Of a DNA stretch of 64,000 bases, positions 25,755 through 33,106 are shown in pieces (within the stretch, counting starts at the first letter, position 1; each line of letters opens with the position of its first letter). The notes below the pieces were generated by a model. It worked only from the letters and a program-made list of their open reading frames with translations. It was not told the DNA's origin and searched no databases. The stretch lies in contig NZ_JAKEVY010000001.1 of assembly GCF_021491375.1 (NCBI RefSeq), positions 434,001 to 498,000 on the forward strand, given 5' to 3'. Origin of the DNA: Flavihumibacter fluminis (GTDB lineage Bacteria; Bacteroidota; Bacteroidia; Chitinophagales; Chitinophagaceae). A program made the translations under genes and the position numbers.

Positions 25755-27056
25755 ATGATAGAGATCTTTATAATATTTGGTTTAATACTGTTGAATGGCC
25801 TTTTTTCAATGGCCGAAATAGCACTGGTTTCAGCAAGAAAAGCAAGGTTGGAGGCACAGGCTCAGAAAGGGGATTTAAGGGCGAAAGAAGCATTGGCACT
25901 GGCCAACCATCCCGACACGTTTTTATCTACCGTACAGATTGGTATTACCCTAATTGGAATCTTAACCGGTATTTTCTCCGGCGATACGGTAACATCTGAT
26001 GTGGCCGCCTTTTTTAAAGACATCCCCTTCTTAAGTGATTACGCAAATGGATTAGCTACAGCGGTTGTCGTGATTGTGCTTACCTATTTCAGCATGGTGC
26101 TGGGTGAATTATTACCCAAACGAATCGGTTTATCCAATCCGGAAAAAATCGCGAAGCTGGCAGCGGGCCCGATGCGCATCATCAGTTTGGCAACGCACCC
26201 TTTTATCTGGCTCTTAAGCAAATCGACTTATTTATTAACTCGTTTGCTGGGTGTAAAACCGAATGACTCGCAGGTAACAGAAGAAGAGATCAAGGCGATC
26301 ATCAGTGAGGGTACGGAACAGGGAACCATTGAAGAAGCAGAACAGGAAATCATTGAACGGGTGTTTCATTTGGGTGACCGGAATATTACTTCCCTGATGA
26401 CACACCGGAGTGATATCGTCTGGTTTGATGTGAATGACAACGAACAAAGCATTAAAGAGAAAATTGTTAAGGAACCGCACAGCATCTATCCCATTTGCGA
26501 TGGGGATATAGATGATATCAAAGGGGTAGTATCCATCAAGGACCTCTATATCACCAGTGATCTCACCCTGTTCAAACATATTATGAAACCAGCTATGTTT
26601 GTTCCGGAGAACAACACTGCGTATAGGGTGCTGGAGAAATTCAAGGAAACACAGCTCCATTCCTGTTTTATCGTGGATGAATATGGATCAGTATTGGGCA
26701 TGATCACCCTGAATGATATCCTCGAAGCAATTGTGGGCGATTTACCTCAGCCCGATATTGAAGATTATGAAATCATCAAACGCGATGATGGTTCCTATCT
26801 GGTAGATGCGCAGATTCCTTTCTATGATTTCCTTTCCCGCTTTGAAATGACCGACTGGATGCACGAGGGAGAACAGGAATTCAATACACTTGCCGGGTTT
26901 ATTTTACACAAACTGGAACGGATTCCACATACTGGCGATACGCTTGAATGGAAAGGATTCCGGTTTGAAATTATCGATATGGACTCCCTACGTATTGATA
27001 AAATTCTGGTAACAATTTCCCAGGATATCCGGGAAGGAATGGATGATGAGGATTAA
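25755..27056 (+). CDS. CNNM/CorC family membrane protein (DUF21, CBS pair, CorC_HlyC)
   Basis: A 433-residue protein in the family once called hemolysin-like. Residues 1-190 form the DUF21/CNNM membrane domain (LLNGLFSMAEIALVSARKARL, GILTGIFSGDT, GELLPKRIGLSNPEKIA). Two CBS domains occupy about 205-330 (SLMTHRSDIVWFD, MKPAMFVPENNTAYRVLEKF, CFIVDEYGSVLGMITLNDIL). The CorC_HlyC domain closes the protein (FETLAGF-type block EFNTLAGFILHKLERIP). Characterised CNNM/CorC proteins export Mg2+ with ATP sensed by the CBS pair, so Mg2+ or Co2+ efflux is the likely role. The stop overlaps the convergent DUF6702 gene by 4 bp. Confidence 0.92.
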   Translation: MIEIFIIFGLILLNGLFSMAEIALVSARKARLEAQAQKGDLRAKEALALANHPDTFLSTVQIGITLIGILTGIFSGDTVTSDVAAFFKDIPFLSDYANGLATAVVVIVLTYFSMVLGELLPKRIGLSNPEKIAKLAAGPMRIISLATHPFIWLLSKSTYLLTRLLGVKPNDSQVTEEEIKAIISEGTEQGTIEEAEQEIIERVFHLGDRNITSLMTHRSDIVWFDVNDNEQSIKEKIVKEPHSIYPICDGDIDDIKGVVSIKDLYITSDLTLFKHIMKPAMFVPENNTAYRVLEKFKETQLHSCFIVDEYGSVLGMITLNDILEAIVGDLPQPDIEDYEIIKRDDGSYLVDAQIPFYDFLSRFEMTDWMHEGEQEFNTLAGFILHKLERIPHTGDTLEWKGFRFEIIDMDSLRIDKILVTISQDIREGMDDED

Positions 27057-27541
27057 AAACTGGCGCTGAACTGTCTTTCCGGATTCATTACCTTTCCACT
27101 TTTTCGCTGGCCGTTTGCATTCAGGTGCATAATATGGATTTGCTGATCCAGTACATTGTACAAGAGTGAATTTTCAATGGCCAATTGTTTTACATCTGCA
27201 ACATTGGAGACCTGGACATAACACCAGGCAGCTTCTCTTTCTTTTTCATATCCAACATATTCCAGTGTGACCGGCTTGCCGTTTACTTTTAAATGAACAT
27301 TATTCTGAATATATTGAAAAATCCAGGCATCTGTCTGCTTGGGGTCTTTAGGATTGGTCAGGTCTACAGTTGTTTTGTATTGTGCTGAAAGACCCCTTTC
27401 AAAATCATCAATAAATAACTTGATACTGATCTCCAGCGTCTGGTCGGTTTTATTGTGTTGCACTTCGGTTACTCCCACATAAAATGGATGCATCCAGCTC
27501 ATCCAGGAAACCAACATCCATTTAAACAAAATTGCAGCCAT
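27053..27541 (-). CDS. DUF6702 family exported protein
   Basis: A 162-residue protein with a short N-terminal hydrophobic segment (MAAILFKWMLVSWMSWMHPFYV). The HPFYVGVTEVQHN and ISIKLFIDDFERGL blocks are those of DUF6702, a family common in Bacteroidota and often next to HupE-like genes or secreted peptidases. Here it is divergent from HupE, 58 bp away. The mature part looks beta-rich. No function is known for the family; the gene context suggests a link to metal (nickel/cobalt-type) handling or to the exported M1 peptidase. Confidence 0.78.
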   Translation of the reverse strand: MAAILFKWMLVSWMSWMHPFYVGVTEVQHNKTDQTLEISIKLFIDDFERGLSAQYKTTVDLTNPKDPKQTDAWIFQYIQNNVHLKVNGKPVTLEYVGYEKEREAAWCYVQVSNVADVKQLAIENSLLYNVLDQQIHIMHLNANGQRKSGKVMNPERQFSASF

Positions 27542-27599
27542 TGAACATTTTTATTTTTCCAGCACAAAACTCTGTTTTATTTTGGTAGCTTACGAATTT

Positions 27600-28220
27600 A
27601 TGCAGGATTTTAACCTTTACTTCGGGCTCGGTGTAGAACATATCCTAACTTGGGATGCGTTGGATCACATATTATTTGTTTCTGCACTTTGTCTGCGGTA
27701 CAAACTGGAAGACTGGAAGAAAGTGGCAATCCTGGTAACAGCTTTTACCATTGGTCATAGCCTTACGCTGATATTAAGCGTTTTTGGATATGTAACTGTT
27801 TCCGTTCCATTGATTGAGTTTCTGATTGCACTTACCATTGCCGGTACTGCAGGCATAAACCTGTTTTTCAAACCAAATGGAAAGCGTGAGAAATTGCCGG
27901 TTATTTATTTCTTCGCGCTGTTTTTCGGCATGATACATGGTTTGGCATATGCCAATCTCCTGCTTGACCTCGAAGGCGGAGAAAACCTGACCAGTCATTT
28001 ACTGGCCTTCAACCTCGGAATTGAAGTAGCACAATTATTAGTGGTAGCGGTTGTCTTGGCGCTATCCTTTATTTTTGTAGAGAAGTTGAACATTCCTCAA
28101 CTGTGGTGGATCCGGGTTTGGTCATTACTGATTCTGCTATTCGCCCTTAAGATTGCCTGGGAAAGATTCCCGGAATTATTAAATAAAACACAAACAGCAA
28201 TAATAACAACAAAGCAATGA
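27600..28220 (+). CDS. HupE/UreJ-like membrane protein
   Basis: A 206-residue protein with six or seven membrane helices. GVEHILTWDALDHILFV carries His14 and His23 (the HupE-type H-x(8)-H signature), FTIGHSLTL adds His53, and FFGMIHGLAYANLL a fourth. In other bacteria HupE and UreJ are nickel permeases tied to hydrogenase or urease, but neither enzyme is here, so the substrate is uncertain. The ATG at 27600 is used; an upstream TTG adds six codons of no clear value. The last 4 bases overlap the M1 peptidase start (ATGA), so the two are translationally coupled. Confidence 0.85.
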   Translation: MQDFNLYFGLGVEHILTWDALDHILFVSALCLRYKLEDWKKVAILVTAFTIGHSLTLILSVFGYVTVSVPLIEFLIALTIAGTAGINLFFKPNGKREKLPVIYFFALFFGMIHGLAYANLLLDLEGGENLTSHLLAFNLGIEVAQLLVVAVVLALSFIFVEKLNIPQLWWIRVWSLLILLFALKIAWERFPELLNKTQTAIITTKQ

Positions 28221-30580
28221 GAAATCTCCTACTTGCATGCCTGGGTTTATTGTCAGGTTCGGCAATGGCTCAGAACCTTCAAAACAACCCCGGCTCCAAT
28301 CACGGGAACAAATTCGAGCAGTTGGGCACAATCCTGCCAACACCGAATGAGTACCGTACCGCCAGTGGTGCACCTGGTCCGAAATACTGGCAACAGCGCG
28401 CGGATTATGACATCAAGTGTGAACTGGATGAAGAAAAACTACGGTTAAATGGTAGTGAAACCATTACCTATTACAACAACTCACCGGATATATTATCCTA
28501 TCTCTGGTTTCAGCTCGACGAGAATGAGCACAGCTCTGATAAAAATGCCAACTACCAGGATGCGAGCACCATGGGCAGACAGACCGTTGACATGCAACTG
28601 GACCGTATGGTACCAGAGAAAAATGACAACGGTGTGAATATCCTGAAACTCACTGATGCATTGGGTAAACCAATGAAGTATACCATCAATAAAACCATGA
28701 TGCGCGTTGATCTGGCAACACCCCTGAAGCCTGGTCAAAAGATCATCCTAAAAATTGACTGGAATTACAAGATCACGGATCGCATGAAAGAAGGCGGCAG
28801 AGGTGGTTATGAATTCTTCCCTGAAGATGGCAACCATCTTTTCACCATCACGCAGTGGTATCCCCGCTTGTGTGTGTACAGTGATTTCCAGGGCTGGCAG
28901 AACCACCAGTTTACTGGTCGCGGTGAATTTGCCCTCACATTTGGCAACTTCAAAGTACAGATGACTGTACCGGCTGACCACGTGGTGGGTTCAACCGGTG
29001 AGTGTCTGAACTATGCACAGGTATTGACTCCAACGCAAATGGCCCGTTATCAGAAAGCGCAAACTGCAAAAGATGTAGTTGAAATCGTAACCCTGGAGGA
29101 AGCTAAAAAAGCGGAGAAGGCAAAAAGCAAAGCCAAAAAAACCTGGATTTATAAGGCAGATAACGTACGTGATTTCGCCTGGACATCCAGTCGCAAGTTT
29201 GTATGGGATGCCATGCCTGCAAACGTTGAAGGCAAGAAGGTAATGTGTATGAGTTTTTATGGAAAAGAGGCATATGGACTGTATCGCCCTTATTCCACCA
29301 AAGCGGTAGCACATACCATCAAATCCTACAGCAAATTCTCTATCCCCTACCCTTATCCGGTTGCTCAGAGTGTAGAAGCTTCCAACGGTATGGAATACCC
29401 GATGATCTGTTTCAACTACGGACGTACGGCTCCTGATGGAACCTATAGCGAGGGCACCAAATATGGCATGCTGGGTGTAATCATCCATGAAGTGGGACAT
29501 AACTTCTTCCCGATGATTGTAAACAGTGATGAGCGTCAGTGGAGCTGGATGGATGAAGGTTTGAACACTTTCGTAGAATACCTGACAGAAGAATTGTGGG
29601 ATAATAAGTTTCCGAGCCGCCGTGGTCCGGCAGTAGGCATTGTAGATTACATGAAGCTGCCAAAAGACCAGCTGGAGCCGATCATGACCAACAGCGAAAA
29701 TATCATTCAGTTTGGTCCGAATGCGTATTCCAAGCCAGCAACCGGATTGAATATCCTGCGTGAAACCATCATGGGCAGAGAGCTGTTTGATTTTGCCTTT
29801 AAAGAGTATTCACGTCGTTGGGCGTTCAAGCATCCAACACCTGCAGACCTGTTCCGTACCATGGAAGATGCGAGTGGAGAAGATCTGGACTGGTTCTGGA
29901 GAGGTTGGTTCTACAGCACAGATGCAACTGATATTGCAATTGATACGGTTAAATACCTGACACCTGAGTTTGCTGATCTGCCAGCACAGGCAAGTGGTAC
30001 ACGTAAGATTAAACTGGCAAAACCCCAGGTGAATGAATTTGAGGATATCTCCAAGATTCGCAACCGGGAAGATAAGAGCATCGTATTTGAAACCGATCGG
30101 GATACCTCACTGCGTGATTTTTATTGGAGATATGCACGCGGACTGGAGCCTTATGACACGACTACCTACGAAGTACCAAGCAATGTAAATGTGGAGAAAG
30201 CAGATGCAGCCCTTCAGGCGAAGTACGGCAGCAAACACATTTATGAGGTTGCATTTGCCAACAAAGGCGGACTGGTAATGCCCATCATTGTTGAGTTTAC
30301 GTATGAAGATGGCACCAAGGAAGTGGATCGCATTCCTGCCCAGATCTGGAGAAAGAATGAGAACCGCGTAACCAAGGTATACGTGAAGGATAAGAAAGTG
30401 AAATCCATCCAGCTGGATCCGATGAAGGAAACTGCTGATATCAACGAAGGCAACAACAGCTGGGGTACTATCGCTGCTCCAAGCAAGTTCCAGTTGTACA
30501 AGTTCAAGCAGGCTGCACGCGGACAAAGCACTGGTATTACGCCAATGCAGAAAGCGATGGAGAAGAAGAAGGCGTTTTAA
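28217..30580 (+). CDS. Secreted M1-family zinc metallopeptidase
   Basis: A 787-residue exported aminopeptidase-type enzyme. A signal peptide (MRNLLLACLGLLSGSAMAQN) precedes a beta-rich N-terminal domain. The gluzincin motif HEVGH is at 424-428 with the third zinc ligand Glu447 in WMDEGLNTF; the substrate block reads NGMEYPMICF in place of the GxMEN consensus. The C-terminal 250 residues include beta-sandwich modules (YEDGTKEVDRIPAQIWRKNENRVTKVYV) as in Bacteroidota M1 proteins. It is coupled to HupE by a 4-bp overlap. Its terminator lies about 100 bp downstream, beyond an inserted-looking repeat. Confidence 0.93.
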   Translation: MRNLLLACLGLLSGSAMAQNLQNNPGSNHGNKFEQLGTILPTPNEYRTASGAPGPKYWQQRADYDIKCELDEEKLRLNGSETITYYNNSPDILSYLWFQLDENEHSSDKNANYQDASTMGRQTVDMQLDRMVPEKNDNGVNILKLTDALGKPMKYTINKTMMRVDLATPLKPGQKIILKIDWNYKITDRMKEGGRGGYEFFPEDGNHLFTITQWYPRLCVYSDFQGWQNHQFTGRGEFALTFGNFKVQMTVPADHVVGSTGECLNYAQVLTPTQMARYQKAQTAKDVVEIVTLEEAKKAEKAKSKAKKTWIYKADNVRDFAWTSSRKFVWDAMPANVEGKKVMCMSFYGKEAYGLYRPYSTKAVAHTIKSYSKFSIPYPYPVAQSVEASNGMEYPMICFNYGRTAPDGTYSEGTKYGMLGVIIHEVGHNFFPMIVNSDERQWSWMDEGLNTFVEYLTEELWDNKFPSRRGPAVGIVDYMKLPKDQLEPIMTNSENIIQFGPNAYSKPATGLNILRETIMGRELFDFAFKEYSRRWAFKHPTPADLFRTMEDASGEDLDWFWRGWFYSTDATDIAIDTVKYLTPEFADLPAQASGTRKIKLAKPQVNEFEDISKIRNREDKSIVFETDRDTSLRDFYWRYARGLEPYDTTTYEVPSNVNVEKADAALQAKYGSKHIYEVAFANKGGLVMPIIVEFTYEDGTKEVDRIPAQIWRKNENRVTKVYVKDKKVKSIQLDPMKETADINEGNNSWGTIAAPSKFQLYKFKQAARGQSTGITPMQKAMEKKKAF

Positions 30581-30584
30581 GAAA

Positions 30585-30612
30585 GTGAGACGTCAGACGT
30601 GAGACGTGAGAA
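30585..30612 (+). repeat. Heptamer array, 4 copies (GTGAGAC family)
   Basis: Units GTGAGAC, GTCAGAC, GTGAGAC, GTGAGAA. The array begins 5 bp after the M1 peptidase stop and is followed at once by a polypurine tract. Confidence 0.9.
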
Positions 30613-30656
30613 GGGAATGGAAGAGGGAGGAATGGAGGAATGGAGGATGGAGCAAA
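30613..30656 (+). repeat. Polypurine tract, left-type
   Basis: Units of the type GGAATGGA/GGAGGAATGG/GGATGGAG. It shares a near-identical GATGGAGCAAAGG with the complement of the tract at 52267-52350. A polypyrimidine tract lies to the right at 31045-31110. Confidence 0.8.
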
Positions 30657-30681
30657 GGAAGACGTGATCACTGATTTATAG

Positions 30682-30719
30682 AGAAGTGGGTACCAGAGGT
30701 CTGGTACCCACTTCTTTTT
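30682..30719 (+). terminator. Intrinsic terminator of the HupE-M1 peptidase operon
   Basis: A 15-bp perfect stem, AGAAGTGGGTACCAG (30682-30696) with CTGGTACCCACTTCT (30701-30715), loop AGGT, then a T-run. It sits about 100 bp behind the stop codon because the heptamer/polypurine repeat lies between. Confidence 0.92.
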
Positions 30720-30728
30720 GGTGTAGGC

Positions 30729-30844
30729 TGAGCCAAATGCGGCTAGTTGTGAGCCAATTAAGGATGTTTCTGAGCCAATTAATGCGATTTTCAGGCCGAT
30801 TTTCGAGTAGTATGAGCCAATTCAGACTTTTCATGAGCCAATTA
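30729..30844. repeat. Six boxes with exact 21-bp period (TGAGCCAATT)
   Basis: Boxes start at 30729, 30750, 30771, 30792, 30813 and 30834. Five are TGAGCCAA(T/A)T with at most one change; the fourth (CAGGCCGATT) is degenerate. The 11-bp spacers all differ from each other. The period is exactly two helical turns and exactly seven codons. Confidence 0.85.
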
Positions 30845-30952
30845 CGCATGGCTTACCAAATTGAAACCGGCAGCCCGGAATTGCTTTAGCAGTGGGGTTT
30901 TCAAGGCAAAATAAGGTTTGGATCAGCCTTCTCTTCAGATCAATTTTTTTAA

Positions 30953-30995
30953 TTCATCCTACCTAATCCTACGCAATCCTACGTCATCCTACGTC
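30953..30995. repeat. Four-copy 10-bp tandem repeat
   Basis: ATCCTAC begins at 30956, 30966, 30976 and 30986; the unit is close to ATCCTACGTC. The function is unknown. Confidence 0.8.
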
Positions 30996-31043
30996 TTTCA
31001 TATGACCCACTTGCATCCCAACACCCTCCCAGGACCGCTACTC

Positions 31044-31247
31044 TTATACTCCTTCATCCTTTCCTCCTTTTCTCCCCTTTTCCTTTCCTCCTTCCTTCCC
31101 CGCCATCCTACCCGCGGCACGGAGCTGCTGGTGTATAATCCACTCCAGCTGCCCGTTTACACTGCGGAATTCATCAGCGGCCCATTTCTCCAGAAGCTTA
31201 TATACATCTGCATCCAGGCGTAGTATGAAATTCTTTTTATCTGCCAC
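31044..31247 (-). CDS. Arc-type ribbon-helix-helix DNA-binding protein, GTG start
   Basis: A 67-residue protein. NFILRLDADVYKLLEKWAADEF and the helix NGQLEWIIHQQL match the ribbon-helix-helix (Arc/CopG-like) fold for its first 45 residues. The tail, from about residue 48, is a lysine/glycine-rich run (MAGKEGGKEKGRKGGKDEGV) encoded by a repeat-type polypurine tract. The start is GTG: an in-frame stop lies just upstream. It is the second gene of a leftward operon, 19 bp behind the SPFH gene, a pairing seen in many Bacteroidota. It probably represses its own operon (see the operator at 32137-32156). Confidence 0.85.
   Translation of the reverse strand: MADKKNFILRLDADVYKLLEKWAADEFRSVNGQLEWIIHQQLRAAGRMAGKEGGKEKGRKGGKDEGV
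31045..31110 (-). repeat. Polypyrimidine tract, right-type, inside the RHH gene
   Basis: On the plus strand CTCCTTCATCC, TTTCCTCC and TTCCTTCC type units. It is the reverse complement type of the polypurine tract at 30613-30656 and forms the coding sequence of the Lys/Gly tail of the ribbon-helix-helix protein. Confidence 0.7.
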
Positions 31248-31266
31248 AATGGTTTATTTCATTGAA

Positions 31267-32130
31267 TTATTGATACAGTGTTCCTGTATTTAGAATGGGT
31301 GTCGCGGCTTTTTCTGCGCACAGCACCACCATAAGATTGCTGACCATCGCAGCTTTTTTCTCCTCATCCAGGTGTACGATTTCCTTTTTAGACAACTGCT
31401 CCAGGGCAAGTTCTACCATGCCCACAGCTCCTTCCACAATTTTGGTACGAGCCGCAACAATGGCTGTGGCCTGCTGACGCTGCAACATGGCTCCGGCTAT
31501 CTCCTGCGCATAAGCGAGGTGACTGATACGTGCCTCAATGATCTGAATACCTGCAGGTGCCAACCGGTCTGACAATTCTTTCTCCAGTAACTCATTCACT
31601 TTCTCACCCCCACCCCTAAGGGTAATGGTGGCGTGTTCATCTTCAAACTGGTCATAAGGAAAACTGGTGGCCAGATGACGGATCGCCGCCTCGCTTTGCA
31701 CTTTCACATACTGCTCGTAATCCTCCACTTCAAAAGCCGCCTTATACGTATCAGCAACCCGCCAAACAATTACCGCCGCAATTTCAATAGGGTTACCCAT
31801 ACTGTCATTCACTTTGAGGCGTGAACTTTCCAGGTTCTCCGCCCTTAAAGAAATTTTTTGTTTGGTGTACAACGGATTCACAAACAACAACCCGTTTTCC
31901 TTGGCAGTTCCTACATATTTACCAAAGAAGGTAAGCACCCTGGAGTGGTTGGGCGAAATCACAATCAGTCCTGCTGAGAGGAAAAACGCCGATAATGTCA
32001 GGATCACCCCTATTGTAATCATCCAGCCATTTCCCTGGCTGTTTACAAACAGGGCAATGCTTACTGCCAAAAAAACCAGTGTGAGGATCAGCGTTAAATA
32101 ACCAGACATCGGTTTAATGATCTTTTCCAT
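31267..32130 (-). CDS. SPFH (stomatin/prohibitin) domain protein
   Basis: A 287-residue membrane-associated protein. Two close hydrophobic segments (residues 10-32 and 36-58) anchor it, then a SPFH/band 7 domain: VISPNHSRVLTFFGKYVGT, VIWRVADTYKAAFEVEDYEQYV and the long helical part LLEKELSDRLAPAGIQIIEARISHLAYAQEIAGAMLQRQQ. Proteins of this type oligomerise into membrane rafts or cages that hold proteases or signalling proteins. The QRQQA block at the end of the helix is typical of stomatin-like members. The partner gene encodes a ribbon-helix-helix protein. No NfeD or FtsH gene is adjacent. Confidence 0.88.
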   Translation of the reverse strand: MEKIIKPMSGYLTLILTLVFLAVSIALFVNSQGNGWMITIGVILTLSAFFLSAGLIVISPNHSRVLTFFGKYVGTAKENGLLFVNPLYTKQKISLRAENLESSRLKVNDSMGNPIEIAAVIVWRVADTYKAAFEVEDYEQYVKVQSEAAIRHLATSFPYDQFEDEHATITLRGGGEKVNELLEKELSDRLAPAGIQIIEARISHLAYAQEIAGAMLQRQQATAIVAARTKIVEGAVGMVELALEQLSKKEIVHLDEEKKAAMVSNLMVVLCAEKAATPILNTGTLYQ

Positions 32131-32136
32131 ATTGTT

Positions 32137-32156
32137 ATGATATTAAAATGATATCA
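32137..32156. promoter_or_regulatory. Candidate operator of the SPFH-RHH operon
   Basis: TGATAT (32138-32143) and ATATCA (32151-32156) form an inverted repeat with a 7-bp spacer; ATGATAT also occurs as a direct repeat at 32137 and 32148, 11 bp apart. It abuts the -7 promoter box, a natural place for autoregulation by the RHH protein. This assignment is inference. Confidence 0.5.
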
Positions 32157-32185
32157 AATTTAGGCAAATAAAAGCAGGCTTCAAA
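32155..32185 (-). promoter_or_regulatory. Promoter of the SPFH-RHH operon (TTTG-N19-TAAATTTG)
   Basis: On the minus strand TTTG (32185-32182), a 19-bp spacer and TAAATTTG (32162-32155) match the Bacteroidota consensus in both boxes and in spacing. It is the best full promoter in the window. Confidence 0.75.
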
Positions 32186-32257
32186 ATTTCTTTATCATTT
32201 ATTTGTGAACCAGATCGGGTAATTTTCAGTTAATTTCTTCAACCTATTGTTGACGCT

Positions 32258-33106
32258 ATGCGGATTTCTTACTGGCTTCGTTCCCTATTGGTAGTAGTAC
32301 TGCTCTTCCTCCAGGCTTCCCTGATGGCCGGAAAAGTGGACACCCTGAGTTTATACAGTCCGGCTATGAAAAAGGACATGAAATTCATTGTCGTTCAGCC
32401 GGTTACAAAAGCACCCGAAAAGGGATTCCCGGTTTTGTACCTCCTGCACGGCATGGGCGGCAGCTATAATTTATGGATTACAAAAGTACCGGAGCTGCAG
32501 GCTGCTGCAGACCGTTACAATTGCCTGATTGTTTGTCCCGACGGAGGACGCACCACCCTCTATTTCAATAACCCCCTGGACAGCTCCTATCGTTTTGAGT
32601 CGCATTTTATTAAGGAACTCATCCCCTACATAGATAAAACCTACCCCACAGCCAAAGACCGCCGGTTCCGGGCTGTTGCCGGACTCAGCATGGGAGGATT
32701 TGGCGCTTTATTCATGGCATCACATTATCCTGAACTATTCGCCGCTGCAGGCAGTATGAGTGGTGCATTGATGGTGGATCCGATCGCCAAAGCAGTGATT
32801 GCAAGGTCCGCAGATAAGTCGGTGGACTCCAGCTGCTGCCAGATCAACTGGGATCGGCTGAAAGCATTCAATGCGGGAGATACCACCTTAAAGGAAACCG
32901 TTGCCCTGGTACTGGAATGCGGTACCGATGATTACCTGTTAATGGCGAACCGCTCTGCCCGCAAAAGGCTGACTGAAATGAATATCGCGCATGATTATAC
33001 CGAACGCCCGGGAAGGCACAACTGGGATTACTGGCAGAATGCCATCGATTATCAGCTGTTGTTTTTCAGAAAGCGCTGGGACCGGTTTGAGCAAAAGGAT
33101 CAATAA
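32258..33106 (+). CDS. Secreted alpha/beta-hydrolase (esterase D-like)
   Basis: A 282-residue exported hydrolase of the putative-esterase family (esterase D, S-formylglutathione hydrolase, mycolyltransferase-like). A signal peptide (MRISYWLRSLLVVVLLFLQ) leads into FPVLYLLHGMGGSYNLW (oxyanion loop). The nucleophile elbow AGLSMGGFG places Ser144. The catalytic Asp is likely in ECGTDDYLL and the His in ERPGRHNWDYW near 258. Export argues against a formaldehyde-detoxification role and for acyl or feruloyl esterase activity on polymers; the substrate is unknown. The 3' end overlaps the convergent gene by 7 bp. Confidence 0.88.
   Translation: MRISYWLRSLLVVVLLFLQASLMAGKVDTLSLYSPAMKKDMKFIVVQPVTKAPEKGFPVLYLLHGMGGSYNLWITKVPELQAAADRYNCLIVCPDGGRTTLYFNNPLDSSYRFESHFIKELIPYIDKTYPTAKDRRFRAVAGLSMGGFGALFMASHYPELFAAAGSMSGALMVDPIAKAVIARSADKSVDSSCCQINWDRLKAFNAGDTTLKETVALVLECGTDDYLLMANRSARKRLTEMNIAHDYTERPGRHNWDYWQNAIDYQLLFFRKRWDRFEQKDQ

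Larger units (their letters stand above)
30581..31043. other. Gene-free, repeat-dense intergenic stretch (463 bp)
   Basis: No convincing gene. From left to right it holds a four-copy heptamer array, a polypurine tract, the M1 peptidase terminator, six boxes spaced 21 bp apart, a four-copy 10-bp repeat, and the approach to a polypyrimidine tract that runs into the ribbon-helix-helix gene. A 67-codon open frame across the 21-bp repeats is discussed under findings and is not called as a gene. Confidence 0.8.

Noticed and set aside
30585-30612. Heptamer arrays as CRISPR repeats
   Set aside because: Units are 7 bp with no spacers between them and no cas genes are in the window. The 21-bp array likewise has a 10-bp core and 11-bp spacers, too short for CRISPR.
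30686-30889. A 67-codon frame across the 21-bp repeats (SQLR-rich) as a gene
   Set aside because: It starts inside the terminator of the M1 peptidase and has no promoter. The conserved heptad at protein level is noted under findings, but the evidence is not enough for a gene call.
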